Shown here one piece after another: positions 7,850 through 15,752 of a DNA stretch of 36,836 bases; within the stretch, counting starts at the first letter, position 1; each line of letters starts with the position of its first letter. Under the pieces are notes generated by a model. That model made no database searches. It was not told the DNA's origin and worked only from the letters and a program-made list of their open reading frames with translations. The position numbers and the translations under genes are program-made. The DNA is from Novosphingobium sp. Rr 2-17 (GTDB taxonomy: Bacteria; Pseudomonadota; Alphaproteobacteria; Sphingomonadales; Sphingomonadaceae), in NCBI RefSeq assembly GCF_000272475.1, contig NZ_AKFJ01000153.1, positions 1-36,836 of the forward strand. The letters run 5' to 3'.

Positions 7850-10375
7850 TCAAAAACGCGCCTTGAGAGCGACGGTCACATTCCGCGGATCGCCGTAGAA
7901 ATTGCCATTGGCCTGCTGGGCATAACTCGGAATATAGTACGTCTTGTCGAATATATTGTTGACGTTGACGGCCGCAAGAAGCGCTGGCGTGACCTGATAT
8001 CCGATCCGTGCATTCCAAACCGAATACCCAGGAATGTCGAAGCTGCGGTCGTATCCTTTCATCTTCGACTGGGCCGTGACTCCAAGGCCCGTGCTGATGC
8101 GCTCCAGTTTGCCAGGCAACGTATAATCAGCCCAGAGGCGCAACAGGTTACGCGGTGTCCAGGTGCTGAACCATTCCCGCCGCAGATCCGGATCCTCGAG
8201 ATATTCCGTCTTGTTGTAGGTGTAGCCCATGGAAACCTGCAGGCGGGGCAGGATTTCGCCGTTGGCCTCGAACTCGACGCCTTCGCTGCGCACCTTGCCG
8301 GACGCGATCGAGCAATACCAGCCACTGCAGGCGAAGCCGCCGTCAATGTCGTTGACCGCGCGATTGCGGTGATCGTAGCGGAACAAGGCGAGCGAAACAT
8401 TGGCGCGCCCTTCCATCAATTCGCCTTTGACGCCCGCCTCGTAATTCGTACCCTCGATGGGCTTGAGCATATTGCCATCGGCGTCGCGAGATGTCTGCGG
8501 ATCATAGATGGTCGCGTAGCTGGCATAGACGGTCCACCCATCGCTCAGCGCATAGACCGCGCCGACATAGGGGGTGAACTTCCCCTTCGTCTCGGCTGTG
8601 GTCACGCTTGGCGCACCGTAGACGGCCGCAGTGCCGGTTCGGCTTGTATAGCTATGGTCATACCAGTTCAGCCGTCCGCCGAAAGTGATAGTCAGCGCCT
8701 CGAACGGCTTTAGCCGCCAAGTGCCATAGATGCCGTATTGTTCGATGTCGTATGCCGACCGTTGCGAGAACTGTGTGGCGATCAGATCCGCCAAAGTTCG
8801 CTGCGACCGATAGTTATTGACGTTGCTGATGTCGCTTACGGCGCTCACGTTGAATTGACGGGCGAGCACATCGTCCGTCTTGTGAGAGAGATAGTTGCCG
8901 CCGAGGATCAGTTCGCTATCGAGGCCGGCAAATTCGAACGACCCGGTGACATAGGCGTCAATTCCGGTGCCTTCGGTTTTATAATTCGTTGCGAAGTCAG
9001 AGTAATTCGCGCCCAGTCCAGTGGTTCGGGATATGCTGCCGCTGACGAACTGATAATTGGAACGGTTTCTTTCGTCGAAATAGACACCCGTGACTTTCGC
9101 CTTCCAGTTGTCGCTAAAGCGATGCTCCAGATCGAGGTGAAGCATGGTTTGATCGCTGGTTACGCGATTCCAATCCGCGCCCAAGTAGGTTGAGCGGGCC
9201 AAACCCAAGTCGCCACCGTCCGCGTAACGGGGCAAGCCCCGTTCGAACTGGCGCCCATGGGAATGGCGGTTACTAACGGCCACGCCCAGCACGGTATCTG
9301 GACTCATATCGTAATCTGCGGCGAGGTAGAACGAGCGGGTTTTACTCCAAACCATATCTACGAAGGAATCGGCCTGGTCATAGTCGGCAATGGCCCGGAC
9401 CCGAAGGCGCCCATCCTTGTCGACCGGACCGCCGAAATCGACCTGGCCACCGAAATGGTTCCATGAACCTGCAAGCAGGCTGACATTGACCGTTTGTTCT
9501 GACTGTCCACGCTTGCGCACGAAATTGATCGCGCCACCCGGTGCGTTGGCACCTTGCAACAATCCGGCGGCTCCACGCAGAACCTCGATCCTGTCGTAGA
9601 ACACCATCGAATCGGCCATGAAGCTACCCGTGCTGTAAAGATTCCGCGCCAGCGGCACGCCGTCATATTGCAGCGCGCTGATCTCGAAACCGCGCGAATA
9701 GACGAACGATCCGACACCCGGCGAACGCGCCAGAGTGATGCCCGGAATGGCCGTGAGCGCTTGCCCGAGCGTAATGAGATTTTGGTCATCCATGTTCTGA
9801 CGGGTCAGCACCGACACCGACTGAGGGATGTCCTTGAGAGCTTGCTCGGTCTTGCCGATGGTAACAACCGAGGGCGCATAGGAGCGGCTCCCCTCGGTCG
9901 TGGCCGGACTGAACGCCGCACCAAGTGGCTGAACGCTTGCGCCGCCGGTTTCGCCCTCAACACGTACAGGCCCTAACTGAATTGCGCCTTCCGCCGATTG
10001 CGGTGCGCGCTCAAGCGTGAAGGCACGAGGACCAGTTTGACGGAAGGTGATGCCGGTGCCAGCCAGAGTATGTGACAGGCCCTCGGCAGGACCATAATTG
10101 CCCTTGAGACCGGGGCTTGAGATTCCTGCGGTCAGTTCCGCTCGGTAGGCCAGTTCGACGCCTGCCTGGCGCGCATAGGCGTTCAGCACGTCGGTTAGGG
10201 GTCCGGCAGAAATGTCGTAGCTGCGGGTCTCCTGCGCCAGCGCTGGCGTTGCCGCGATCGCGCTAGCGCCGAGCGCCGTCGTCGCCAGCATCAGTGAAGC
10301 CATCAGATGGACGGCACCTTGGCGGCCCCGTGTCGTCGTCGAAATACCCACTTCTTTCATTCCCCGATCATTCAT
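7850..10375 (-). CDS. TonB-dependent siderophore receptor with N-terminal signalling (STN) domain
   Basis: An outer-membrane receptor of 841 residues. A signal peptide ends near ATPALAQ (about residue 48). Residues about 52-122 form an STN/secretin-type domain (YDISAGPLTDVLNAYARQAG...), which in FecA/FpvA-type receptors contacts a FecR anti-sigma factor. The plug follows from about 175 (DIPQSVSVLTRQ, IPGITLARSPG, YDRIEVLRGAAGLLQG, PGGAINFVRKR) and then a 22-strand-type barrel ending DPRNVTVALKARF with terminal Phe. The plug and C-terminal motifs (SFDIPGYSVWNAR, NNIFDKTYYIPSY) are those of the FhuE/FpvA hydroxamate and mixed-siderophore receptors. An alternative start is Met6 at 10360. It follows fecI and fecR and precedes the PepSY-TonB string on one strand. 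Substrate is not readable. Confidence 0.92.
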   Translation of the reverse strand: MNDRGMKEVGISTTTRGRQGAVHLMASLMLATTALGASAIAATPALAQETRSYDISAGPLTDVLNAYARQAGVELAYRAELTAGISSPGLKGNYGPAEGLSHTLAGTGITFRQTGPRAFTLERAPQSAEGAIQLGPVRVEGETGGASVQPLGAAFSPATTEGSRSYAPSVVTIGKTEQALKDIPQSVSVLTRQNMDDQNLITLGQALTAIPGITLARSPGVGSFVYSRGFEISALQYDGVPLARNLYSTGSFMADSMVFYDRIEVLRGAAGLLQGANAPGGAINFVRKRGQSEQTVNVSLLAGSWNHFGGQVDFGGPVDKDGRLRVRAIADYDQADSFVDMVWSKTRSFYLAADYDMSPDTVLGVAVSNRHSHGRQFERGLPRYADGGDLGLARSTYLGADWNRVTSDQTMLHLDLEHRFSDNWKAKVTGVYFDERNRSNYQFVSGSISRTTGLGANYSDFATNYKTEGTGIDAYVTGSFEFAGLDSELILGGNYLSHKTDDVLARQFNVSAVSDISNVNNYRSQRTLADLIATQFSQRSAYDIEQYGIYGTWRLKPFEALTITFGGRLNWYDHSYTSRTGTAAVYGAPSVTTAETKGKFTPYVGAVYALSDGWTVYASYATIYDPQTSRDADGNMLKPIEGTNYEAGVKGELMEGRANVSLALFRYDHRNRAVNDIDGGFACSGWYCSIASGKVRSEGVEFEANGEILPRLQVSMGYTYNKTEYLEDPDLRREWFSTWTPRNLLRLWADYTLPGKLERISTGLGVTAQSKMKGYDRSFDIPGYSVWNARIGYQVTPALLAAVNVNNIFDKTYYIPSYAQQANGNFYGDPRNVTVALKARF

Positions 10376-10398
10376 GCTCGAACGCTATCCCACTGCTA

Positions 10399-10415
10399 AT
10401 GCGAATGCTTCGCAT
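10399..10415. promoter_or_regulatory. Fur-like palindrome upstream of the signalling receptor
   Basis: Perfect 7-bp arms ATGCGAA and TTCGCAT around TGC, centred about 30 bases upstream of the receptor ATG at 10375 and downstream of the fecR stop. It shares the GCGAA/TTCGC core with the sites at 3440, 12103 and 13356. Likely an iron-dependent operator for an internal promoter of the receptor operon. Confidence 0.6.
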
Positions 10416-10468
10416 GTATGACGATTGGGCTTCCCAAAACGAGAGGTCGGGCCGGCGGTTTTTTTCGC

Positions 10469-11461
10469 TCAGCCTGAGATGAAGATCAGGCGATCGGTCA
10501 GCCGGGCAGAGCGCAAGCCCAGTGAGCGTTGAAGCTGGCCGATCGCCGCCACGGGATCGTCGATGCGAAACACACCACTGACCCGCAGATCCTGCGCCTC
10601 GCCGAGTACGCGGACATAGCCACGATGATAGCGCCCGATTTCCGCAACGACCTTGCCGAGGGGAGCATCCTTGAACACCAGCACGCCCTCGGTCCACGCC
10701 ATCGCATCGGCGGCATTTGCCGGCACAGCTTGGCCGAGGCCCCCCGGACCGTAGGTAAGGCTCTGACCTTCGGCAACAACCGCCGAAGGTCCCTGCGGGG
10801 CAGGGTAAGCGACACGGACACTGTGCTCCGTTACCGTCACGCTCGCACCGCCGTCCTCGTTGTGCACGAGGAATCGGGTGCCGAGCGCTGTTGCCGAGCC
10901 CCCGTTGGCCTCTACGGTGAAAGGCCTATTGCGATCGGGGGCGACGATGAAGGCTGCTTCGCCGCCTAGCAGCCGTACCACGCGTCGATTGCCGGCGAAG
11001 TCGAAGGCCACCGCGCTGTCGGTGTCGAGGTGAATGATCGATCCGTCGGGCAACTTCACGATGCGCCGTTCACCGGTCGCGGTCATTTCGTCTGCTTGCA
11101 AGCGGATCGGCAAATCCCCTGCCAAGCTGATCAGCACCAGCGCCACGCTCGCGGCCAGCGCTGGGCCGATCCAACGTTGCGGGCGCGGTACGACAGCACG
11201 CAGGACTGATCGTGGAGTCCGGCGGCCCGGTGACGTTGGCAGGCTTGCCCGCAGAGACAGAGTTTCGGGAACGCCCGCCATATGCGCCCAAATGTCCTGC
11301 ATCTCAGCGAGGGCGCGGGAATGGCGCGGATCGGCCGCGAGCCAGGCATCGCGCGCGGCCCTCTCTTCGGCTGACAGCGCCTCGCCTTCAGCGGCGGCGA
11401 TCCAGCGCGCCGCTTCATCGGTGATGGATTTCGGCAGGGGATCGTCGGCCGGATCGGGCAT
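10469..11461 (-). CDS. fecR: FecR-family anti-sigma factor / sigma regulator
   Basis: A 330-residue inner-membrane protein that relays the receptor signal to the ECF sigma factor. The N-terminal cytoplasmic part (ARWIAAAEGEALSAEERAA, WLAADPRHSRALAEM) is the DUF4880-type sigma-binding region. One membrane helix follows at about residues 96-110 (ALAASVALVLISLAG), then the periplasmic FecR domain (ATGERRIVKLPDGSIIHLDTDS; VRLLGGEAAFIVAPDRNRPF; ATALGTRFLVHNE) and a C-terminal STN-like domain (FRIDDPVAAIGQLQRSLGL). The ATG at 11461 has a strong AGGGAGGA about 8 bases upstream. It lies between the sigma gene and the STN-containing receptor, the standard Fec-type order. Confidence 0.92.
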   Translation of the reverse strand: MPDPADDPLPKSITDEAARWIAAAEGEALSAEERAARDAWLAADPRHSRALAEMQDIWAHMAGVPETLSLRASLPTSPGRRTPRSVLRAVVPRPQRWIGPALAASVALVLISLAGDLPIRLQADEMTATGERRIVKLPDGSIIHLDTDSAVAFDFAGNRRVVRLLGGEAAFIVAPDRNRPFTVEANGGSATALGTRFLVHNEDGGASVTVTEHSVRVAYPAPQGPSAVVAEGQSLTYGPGGLGQAVPANAADAMAWTEGVLVFKDAPLGKVVAEIGRYHRGYVRVLGEAQDLRVSGVFRIDDPVAAIGQLQRSLGLRSARLTDRLIFISG

Positions 11462-11564
11462 CAGCGTTCCTCCCTGTTCCCGTTATGCGGCATCAGGCCA
11501 CAAGAGTGATCACTGTTATGACGTTCGGTGTGAGGAAAACGAGAGGTGCGACCGTGAAAATATC

Positions 11565-12080
11565 TCACGCAGGCTGATCGCCTGTAAGTGCCTGATGGCA
11601 GATTTGCAGGGCATGGCGGATATGCTTGCGCACCATGTCCTGGGTTATTCCGAGCCGGGTTGCCGTCTGCGCCACGCTAAGCTCGTCGAATTTGATGAGC
11701 ACAAAGACCTGGCGGCAGCGCAGGGGCATTGTCTCGACCACGGCTGCGAGCCGGCGGACCTTCTCCTGGTCGAGCAGGCGGCTCTCCGCGCTTGGCTCGG
11801 TCGAAGGCACATGCGAGGTATTCACGTGGTGGGCGAACAGCGCATCGTGCCGCCGAGCCGAACGAATATGGTCGATTGCGAGGTTCGACGCCAGACGGAA
11901 CAGGAACGAACGCTTGTTGACGATCGGGGGATGATCCTCGACCGTCTGGACCTTGATGTAGAGGCTCTGCGCGACATCCTCGGCTGCCGGCTCGCTGCCG
12001 ATGATACTCGCTACCCAGCGCACGAGCGACGTGCGCTCAGCGATCAGGAGGCGTGACAGGGCAATAGCATTGGTTGGCAT
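11565..12080 (-). CDS. fecI: FecI-type ECF RNA polymerase sigma factor
   Basis: An extracytoplasmic-function sigma factor of about 171 residues. Region 2 is visible (LVRWVASIIGSEPAAEDVAQSLYIKV, RSFLFRLASNLAIDHIR) and region 4 contains the helix-turn-helix (MPLRCRQVFVLIKFDELS, TATRLGITQDMVRKHI). The longest frame begins at a TTG at 12146, but a Fur-like palindrome at 12103-12117 lies inside that extension, so the ATG at 12080 (MPTNAIALSRLL) or at 12092 is more likely; neither has a clear ribosome-binding site. It is the first gene of the fecI-fecR-receptor cluster and should direct transcription of the receptor operon when the siderophore is bound and iron is low. Confidence 0.9.
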   Translation of the reverse strand: MPTNAIALSRLLIAERTSLVRWVASIIGSEPAAEDVAQSLYIKVQTVEDHPPIVNKRSFLFRLASNLAIDHIRSARRHDALFAHHVNTSHVPSTEPSAESRLLDQEKVRRLAAVVETMPLRCRQVFVLIKFDELSVAQTATRLGITQDMVRKHIRHALQICHQALTGDQPA

Positions 12081-12102
12081 TGCGCAGTGCATTTGCGCGA
12101 TC

Positions 12103-12117
12103 TGCGAATGAATCGCA
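12103..12117. promoter_or_regulatory. Fur-like palindrome at the sigma-factor promoter
   Basis: TGCGA and TCGCA arms around ATGAA, just upstream of the preferred ATG codons (12092 or 12080) of the ECF sigma gene. Iron repression of fecI would gate the whole downstream operon. The position also argues against the TTG start at 12146. Confidence 0.55.
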
Positions 12118-12146
12118 ACAACTCGATCTGTCTGAGAAATTTTCAA

Positions 12147-12446
12147 CGTATATTAAAAATCGCATTTTTTCGGACGACTAACTTGCCATGGAAGCTGGTT
12201 TGGATGGGTAAAAAGGGGGAGGTCGAACCCCTTTGTTACCACCAGCGTCGATCGAGCCGCAGGCCATGAGTTTGTTGCCGTCAAAGATCTGGATCGAGGC
12301 GAGAAGGGCGGAATCGCCTCCTGCTGCTGACAACGGCGGTGGAATACTCGGCCACGGTAGCGGCGGGATAGGTCCGCTGCGGGCGGCGTAAAAGTCGTCC
12401 ACCTTGAAGCCTTTCTGCATGGCAGGGAGGACTGAGGATTTTCAGC
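12147..12446. other. Stretch without a recognised gene between the sigma factor and the istA remnant
   Basis: It begins with a 5'-flanking A/T-rich patch (runs of A and T near 12150-12175) that may hold the sigma-gene promoter. A minus-strand frame of 80 residues (12178-12420) is open but has no ribosome-binding site and no family I recognise. The right part abuts the istA start and may belong to an insertion-sequence end. Confidence 0.35.
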
Positions 12447-12584
12447 GTGGAACTCTATCTGAAAGTACGTCTGGCTTGCGCGGAAGGGCTGAGCCAGCGG
12501 AGCGCTGCGAAGCGTTTCAATGTGTCACGCAACACGGTGCGCAAGATGCTGTCGTTTTCATCGCCACCCGTTTACCGGCGCCAG
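12447..12584 (+). pseudogene. istA: IS21-family IstA transposase, N-terminal remnant
   Basis: From a GTG at 12447 the frame reads (V)ELYLKVRLACAEGLSQ, RSAAKRFNVSRNTVRKML and PPVYRRQ, the N-terminal helix-turn-helix of IstA, the IS21-family transposase. Only about 46 residues of the roughly 500 remain. At about 12585 the reading changes frame into the body of an ArsR-type regulator, so the element was cut here by a deletion or one-ended event. No istB is present in the window. Confidence 0.7.
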
Positions 12585-13170
12585 GCGGCGCCTGACCGCG
12601 GGCGAACTCGCGAAAGACGCGGGAGTTACGGCGCAAACGGCCAGCGGCCATCTGCGACAGCTCTACGAAGGTGGCCTTATCAAGGTGGATGCTCAGGGTC
12701 GGCATCGCTATTACAGCCTCGCCAGCGCCCCTGTGGGCGAGTTGCTGGAGCAGCTCCTCGGCGCGGCGACGCAATTAGGTCGCCACCGGACCCGTCCCGG
12801 CCCAAAGGATTCGCAAATGCGGCGCGCGCGTACCTGCTATGACCATATGGCTGGGGAAATCGCAGTCGATCTCTTCGATCGCATGGAGCGGGCCGGTCTT
12901 CTCACGTTTTCACGCACAGGCTTGGTGTTGACATGCGATGGTCATGGCGCCCTTCAAGCTTTGGGCGTGTCGCCGTTCGATTTAGAGCGATCAAGTCGAC
13001 CGACGTGCAGATCTTGCTTTGATTGGAGCGAACGTCGTCCCCATCTCGCCGGGCAAGCCGGTGCGTCCTTGCTGCGCAGATTTATCGACCTTCAATGGGT
13101 CAAGCGCGACGGTCGAGCCTTGCGCGTCACCGTTGAGGGCGAGAAGGGATTTGGGCGGCTCTTCATGTGA
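12583..13170 (+). pseudogene. ArsR-family regulator lacking its N-terminus
   Basis: About 195 residues open mid-domain with RRLTAGELAKDAGVTAQTASGHLRQLYEGGLIKV and GRHRYYSL, a winged helix-turn-helix of the ArsR type missing roughly the first 25 residues. The C-terminal part contains a CFDWSERRPHLAGQAGASLL segment and ends near GEKGFGRLF, as in longer ArsR regulators with a C-terminal sensor region. The missing start was replaced by the istA fragment in another frame, so no proper start codon with a ribosome-binding site exists. A rescue product from ATG 12520 would carry about 20 unrelated residues. Probably inactive; it may once have controlled the methyltransferase 214 bases downstream. Confidence 0.7.
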
Positions 13171-13355
13171 AATCCGATGGCACGAATCCCATCAAGAGCC
13201 TGTTGATCTCACCGTTGTTGGCGGCTTGGACTAAGCCGCTAGCGATGAGGGGGCAACGCCTATCATCGCCAAGCGGGTCATCTTAAATCGGGCCTGGCAT
13301 CCCTTTACCAGCTCTTAATGCGGCCCTCCTTGCCTCGATCTGCCGGATGGATTAT

Positions 13356-13372
13356 TTGCGAATAATTCTCAA
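13356..13372. promoter_or_regulatory. Fur-like palindrome before the first methyltransferase
   Basis: TTGCGAA-TAA-TTCTCAA, 7-3-7 with one mismatch, ends two bases before the AAGGA ribosome-binding site of the gene starting at 13384. It resembles the boxes at the iron genes and suggests that the methyltransferase is also iron-regulated. One mismatch and A/T-rich context make this weaker than the others. Confidence 0.45.
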
Positions 13373-13383
13373 TAAGGAATCGT

Positions 13384-14247
13384 ATGTCAGAGCGAAACGC
13401 TTACCAGGTCGCTGACTGGAACGGCCAAAACGGGGAGCGCTGGGTCGCTAACCAAACGCGGCTTGACGCCATGTTGGCGGTGTTCGGCGACGCCGCAATC
13501 AAAGCTGTTGCGCCCGCCCCGGACGAGCGGGTGTTGGACGTCGGCTGCGGTGCCGGCGCATCGAGCCTGGCTCTGGTCGCCCGCGTCGGCAAGAACGGCA
13601 AAGTGCTGGGCGTGGACATTTCCGTACCGCTGATCGAACGGGCACGTGAGATCGCACCGGCGGATGTGCCGCTCACGTTCCAGGTGGCAGACGCCAGCAG
13701 CGCCGAGATGTCAGAGGCCGCGTTCGACCTGTTGTTTTCCCGCTTCGGGGTGATGTTCTTCAACGATCCGGTAGCAGCGTTCACCCACATGCGCGGTAGG
13801 CTCCGGCAAGGCGGACGGCTCGCTTTTGTTTGCTGGCGAGGCATGCAGGAGAATGACTGGGTGCACCTACCCATGGGTGCGATCAATGGCATCGTCCCGC
13901 CGACCGCACCGCCTGCCCCGGAAGCGCCTGGCCCTTTCTCGTTCAGAGAGCGAGCGCGCGTCATGCACATTTTGACGGCGGCCGGGTTCGTAGACATCGC
14001 CATCGCGCCCTTCGACGCTTCGATACCATTCGGTCAGGGCGCGACACGAGAAGCGGCCATTGACGATGCCGTCGAGATGGCGTTCGAGGTAGGGCCGCTT
14101 TCACGCGCACTGGCCGGTCAACCGGATGACATCCGCGCCCGCGCAACGTCTGCAGTACGTGCAGCCTTCGCGAGCCGTCCCGGCGAGCGGTCGGTCATGA
14201 TCGATGGCGCCGCGTGGATCGTGACGGCACGCAATCCTGCGGCGTAA
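13384..14247 (+). CDS. Class I SAM-dependent methyltransferase
   Basis: A 287-residue cytoplasmic protein with a Rossmann methyltransferase fold. The SAM-binding motif I is VLDVGCGAG (residues about 50-58), with an acidic motif II (GVDIS, about 79-83), a motif around FDLLFSRFGVMFFNDP and the post-motif LRQGGRLAFVCWR. The ATG at 13384 has AAGGA at good spacing. It belongs to the group often annotated simply as class I methyltransferase; substrate cannot be read. The second methyltransferase at 33848 shares the SRFG.MFF..PVA.F..M and GGRL.FVCWR segments and the C-terminal AAWIV/ATWIV ending. It lies behind a headless ArsR gene and a Fur-like site. Confidence 0.85.
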   Translation: MSERNAYQVADWNGQNGERWVANQTRLDAMLAVFGDAAIKAVAPAPDERVLDVGCGAGASSLALVARVGKNGKVLGVDISVPLIERAREIAPADVPLTFQVADASSAEMSEAAFDLLFSRFGVMFFNDPVAAFTHMRGRLRQGGRLAFVCWRGMQENDWVHLPMGAINGIVPPTAPPAPEAPGPFSFRERARVMHILTAAGFVDIAIAPFDASIPFGQGATREAAIDDAVEMAFEVGPLSRALAGQPDDIRARATSAVRAAFASRPGERSVMIDGAAWIVTARNPAA

Positions 14248-14623
14248 CCGACGCTATTAGACATAAGGCCCTGCTTGGTGGACCGAGCCGTCGTCATTTC
14301 GGTCAGCAACCAGATCAGATGGCGCTAACCGGGCTTATCGGTCTCGACGAGCGCGGCACGGTCAGATCAAGCGGCGCTGTGAGATATCCGCGTTAGCTTC
14401 GACCAGTATTGCCTTGCAACGGACCAAATGAAACCTCCATCAAGATGCTTCTTGTTAGCAGCCTATAACGCGCGGAGTATAGTGCCATCCCTTCGGGGGC
14501 CTGCCGATGGCTGCCCGGGCACAGACGTCGGAAAACACATGAATCGCGCCACCCCAGGTTGGCGCTTGCCGTAGGCGACCATATCAGCGTCAATGCCCCC
14601 TGACAGAAAACCCCGTTCGTGAG

Positions 14624-14662
14624 GTTGGGGTCGGTTCCGGCTGAGGGCCGAATGACACCCTA
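14624..14662 (+). repeat. Copy A of a ~39-bp dispersed direct repeat (probable insertion-sequence end)
   Basis: It begins GTTGGGGTCGGTTCCGGCT and ends near AATGACACCCTA. It matches 18148-18186 in the same orientation at about 34 of 39 positions, with a perfect first 19 bases. The other copy marks the point where a PaiB-like gene is cut, so both are likely ends of the same insertion-sequence family. Read on the minus strand the outer end starts TGTCATT/TGTCATTT-like. Confidence 0.6.
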
Positions 14663-14777
14663 AGCGCTGCCGTCCCTCGGCCAAAGATATTCGCCAGTGA
14701 GAAGATCCCATGAGGAGTGGATAGCGGCCTGCGCTGTGGCAGAGTGGGTGCGCTAACAAACTCTCCGGAGGCTAATC

Positions 14778-15002
14778 ATGGGAACGACCGTTGATAATCT
14801 CGCAGCAGCTGCCGCTATCCGCGTCAAACTTGGCGCAATATTTGCTTCCGTGGAACTCGGAAAATCAATTTGGCTTGTGACATCGCTGACCCCGAGCAGC
14901 GACAAGATGTCGCGTCGCACGGTGGCCGGTGGTGACACCTCGGCGCTATTGGCCTGCCTGGTTGGCTTACGCGATAAGGCTCAGCTGCGGCACGTAATTT
15001 GA
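14778..15002 (+). pseudogene. IS110-family transposase, N-terminal fragment
   Basis: A 74-residue frame beginning MGTTVDNLAAAAAIR, then IFASVELGKSIWLVTSLTPSSDKMSR and AGGDTSALLACL, which resembles the N-terminal DEDD (RuvC-like) region of IS110 transposases: the first acidic residue region FASVELGKS corresponds to the conserved F.D/E.SK start. The frame ends after LRDKAQLRHV, far short of the roughly 350-400 residues of an intact enzyme. A VOC gene begins 17 bases later with its own ribosome-binding site. The 300 bases upstream (14460-14777) have no gene and include copy A of the dispersed repeat. In IS110 elements that 5' region encodes the bridge RNA, so a remnant of it may lie here. Confidence 0.6.
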
Positions 15003-15018
15003 AAGAAGGAGACGCGAC

Positions 15019-15459
15019 ATGCACGATCATAATCAACCGCGAGAAACCGAATACACGCTTGGCGAAAACGCGGTGCCGGTCCAGGTGCGGATCGCCCGGC
15101 CGACGGATAAGCTTAGTGATGTCATTGCTTTCTATCGGGATGGACTTGGCTTGCCGGAACTCGCCCGCTTCCAAGCGCATGCCGACTATGACGGTATTAT
15201 GCTTGGGCTGCCGGGAAAGGCCGTGCATCTTGAATTTACCCAGCATGAAGCAGGCAGTCCTTGCCCTGCTCCCAGCCTCGACAACCTTATCGTCCTCTAT
15301 GTGACGGAAACCGCTGCCTATGATCGGCTCAACGACCGTATGCTGCGAATGGGTCATGCGCCGGTTGAGCCGGAGAATCCATACTGGCTTGGGCGCAGCT
15401 TCACTTACGCGGACCCAGATGGCTGGCGGGTTGTTGTCTGCCGTGAAACGGGAATCTGA
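15019..15459 (+). CDS. VOC-family (glyoxalase/bleomycin-resistance fold) protein
   Basis: A 146-residue protein with the beta-alpha-beta-beta-beta pattern of the vicinal-oxygen-chelate fold: VPVQVRIARPTDKLSDVIAFYRDGLGLPELARF, then MLGLPGKAVHLEFTQHE, and a second module ending RSFTYADPDGWRVVVCRE. Candidate metal ligands are the His and Glu of VHLEF and the region before the ADPDGWRV segment. The ATG has AAGAAGGAGA about 8 bases upstream. Members include glyoxalases, dioxygenases and drug-binding proteins; the substrate cannot be told. It sits alone between an IS110 fragment and a LysE gene in a region of gene pieces but appears intact. Confidence 0.82.
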   Translation: MHDHNQPRETEYTLGENAVPVQVRIARPTDKLSDVIAFYRDGLGLPELARFQAHADYDGIMLGLPGKAVHLEFTQHEAGSPCPAPSLDNLIVLYVTETAAYDRLNDRMLRMGHAPVEPENPYWLGRSFTYADPDGWRVVVCRETGI

Positions 15460-15752
15460 ACGTTTCAAAACGCTACAGGTTACTCTGGCGGATGCTGTCG
15501 GCGTCGTAGGCCTTGGGCGATCACGCGCAGTTCAAAGTGATTGAGAAGTTCGTGGACGATTTGGCCATCATGTGCCCGACCAGCGGTCAGGCAGAGCCGG
15601 ATCGGGACGCAGCGGCTGTTTTCAACAGCGTCGTGCAATGTTTCGCCCCGAAGCTGAGCGTCGGATGAAACGCGCCGTTGAGGAAGTAGTTGGTGATCGA
15701 GATACGTGGCAACAGCCTCATGGCAGGGAGGGACGGCGCCGTTCGATGAACT
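15460..15752. other. No assignable gene between the VOC and LysE genes
   Basis: Short frames are open on both strands but none has a ribosome-binding site plus a recognisable family. The convergent genes on either side end here. It may hold decayed coding sequence, since a short open run near 15515-15660 looks protein-like without a start. Confidence 0.35.

Noticed and set aside
7784..8713. Long plus-strand open frame opposite the signalling receptor
   Set aside because: It lies wholly antisense to a clear receptor gene in high-GC sequence and shows no family features; a shadow frame.
12178..12420. 80-residue minus-strand gene
   Set aside because: No ribosome-binding site, Pro-rich composition and no recognisable family; kept only as an unassigned stretch.
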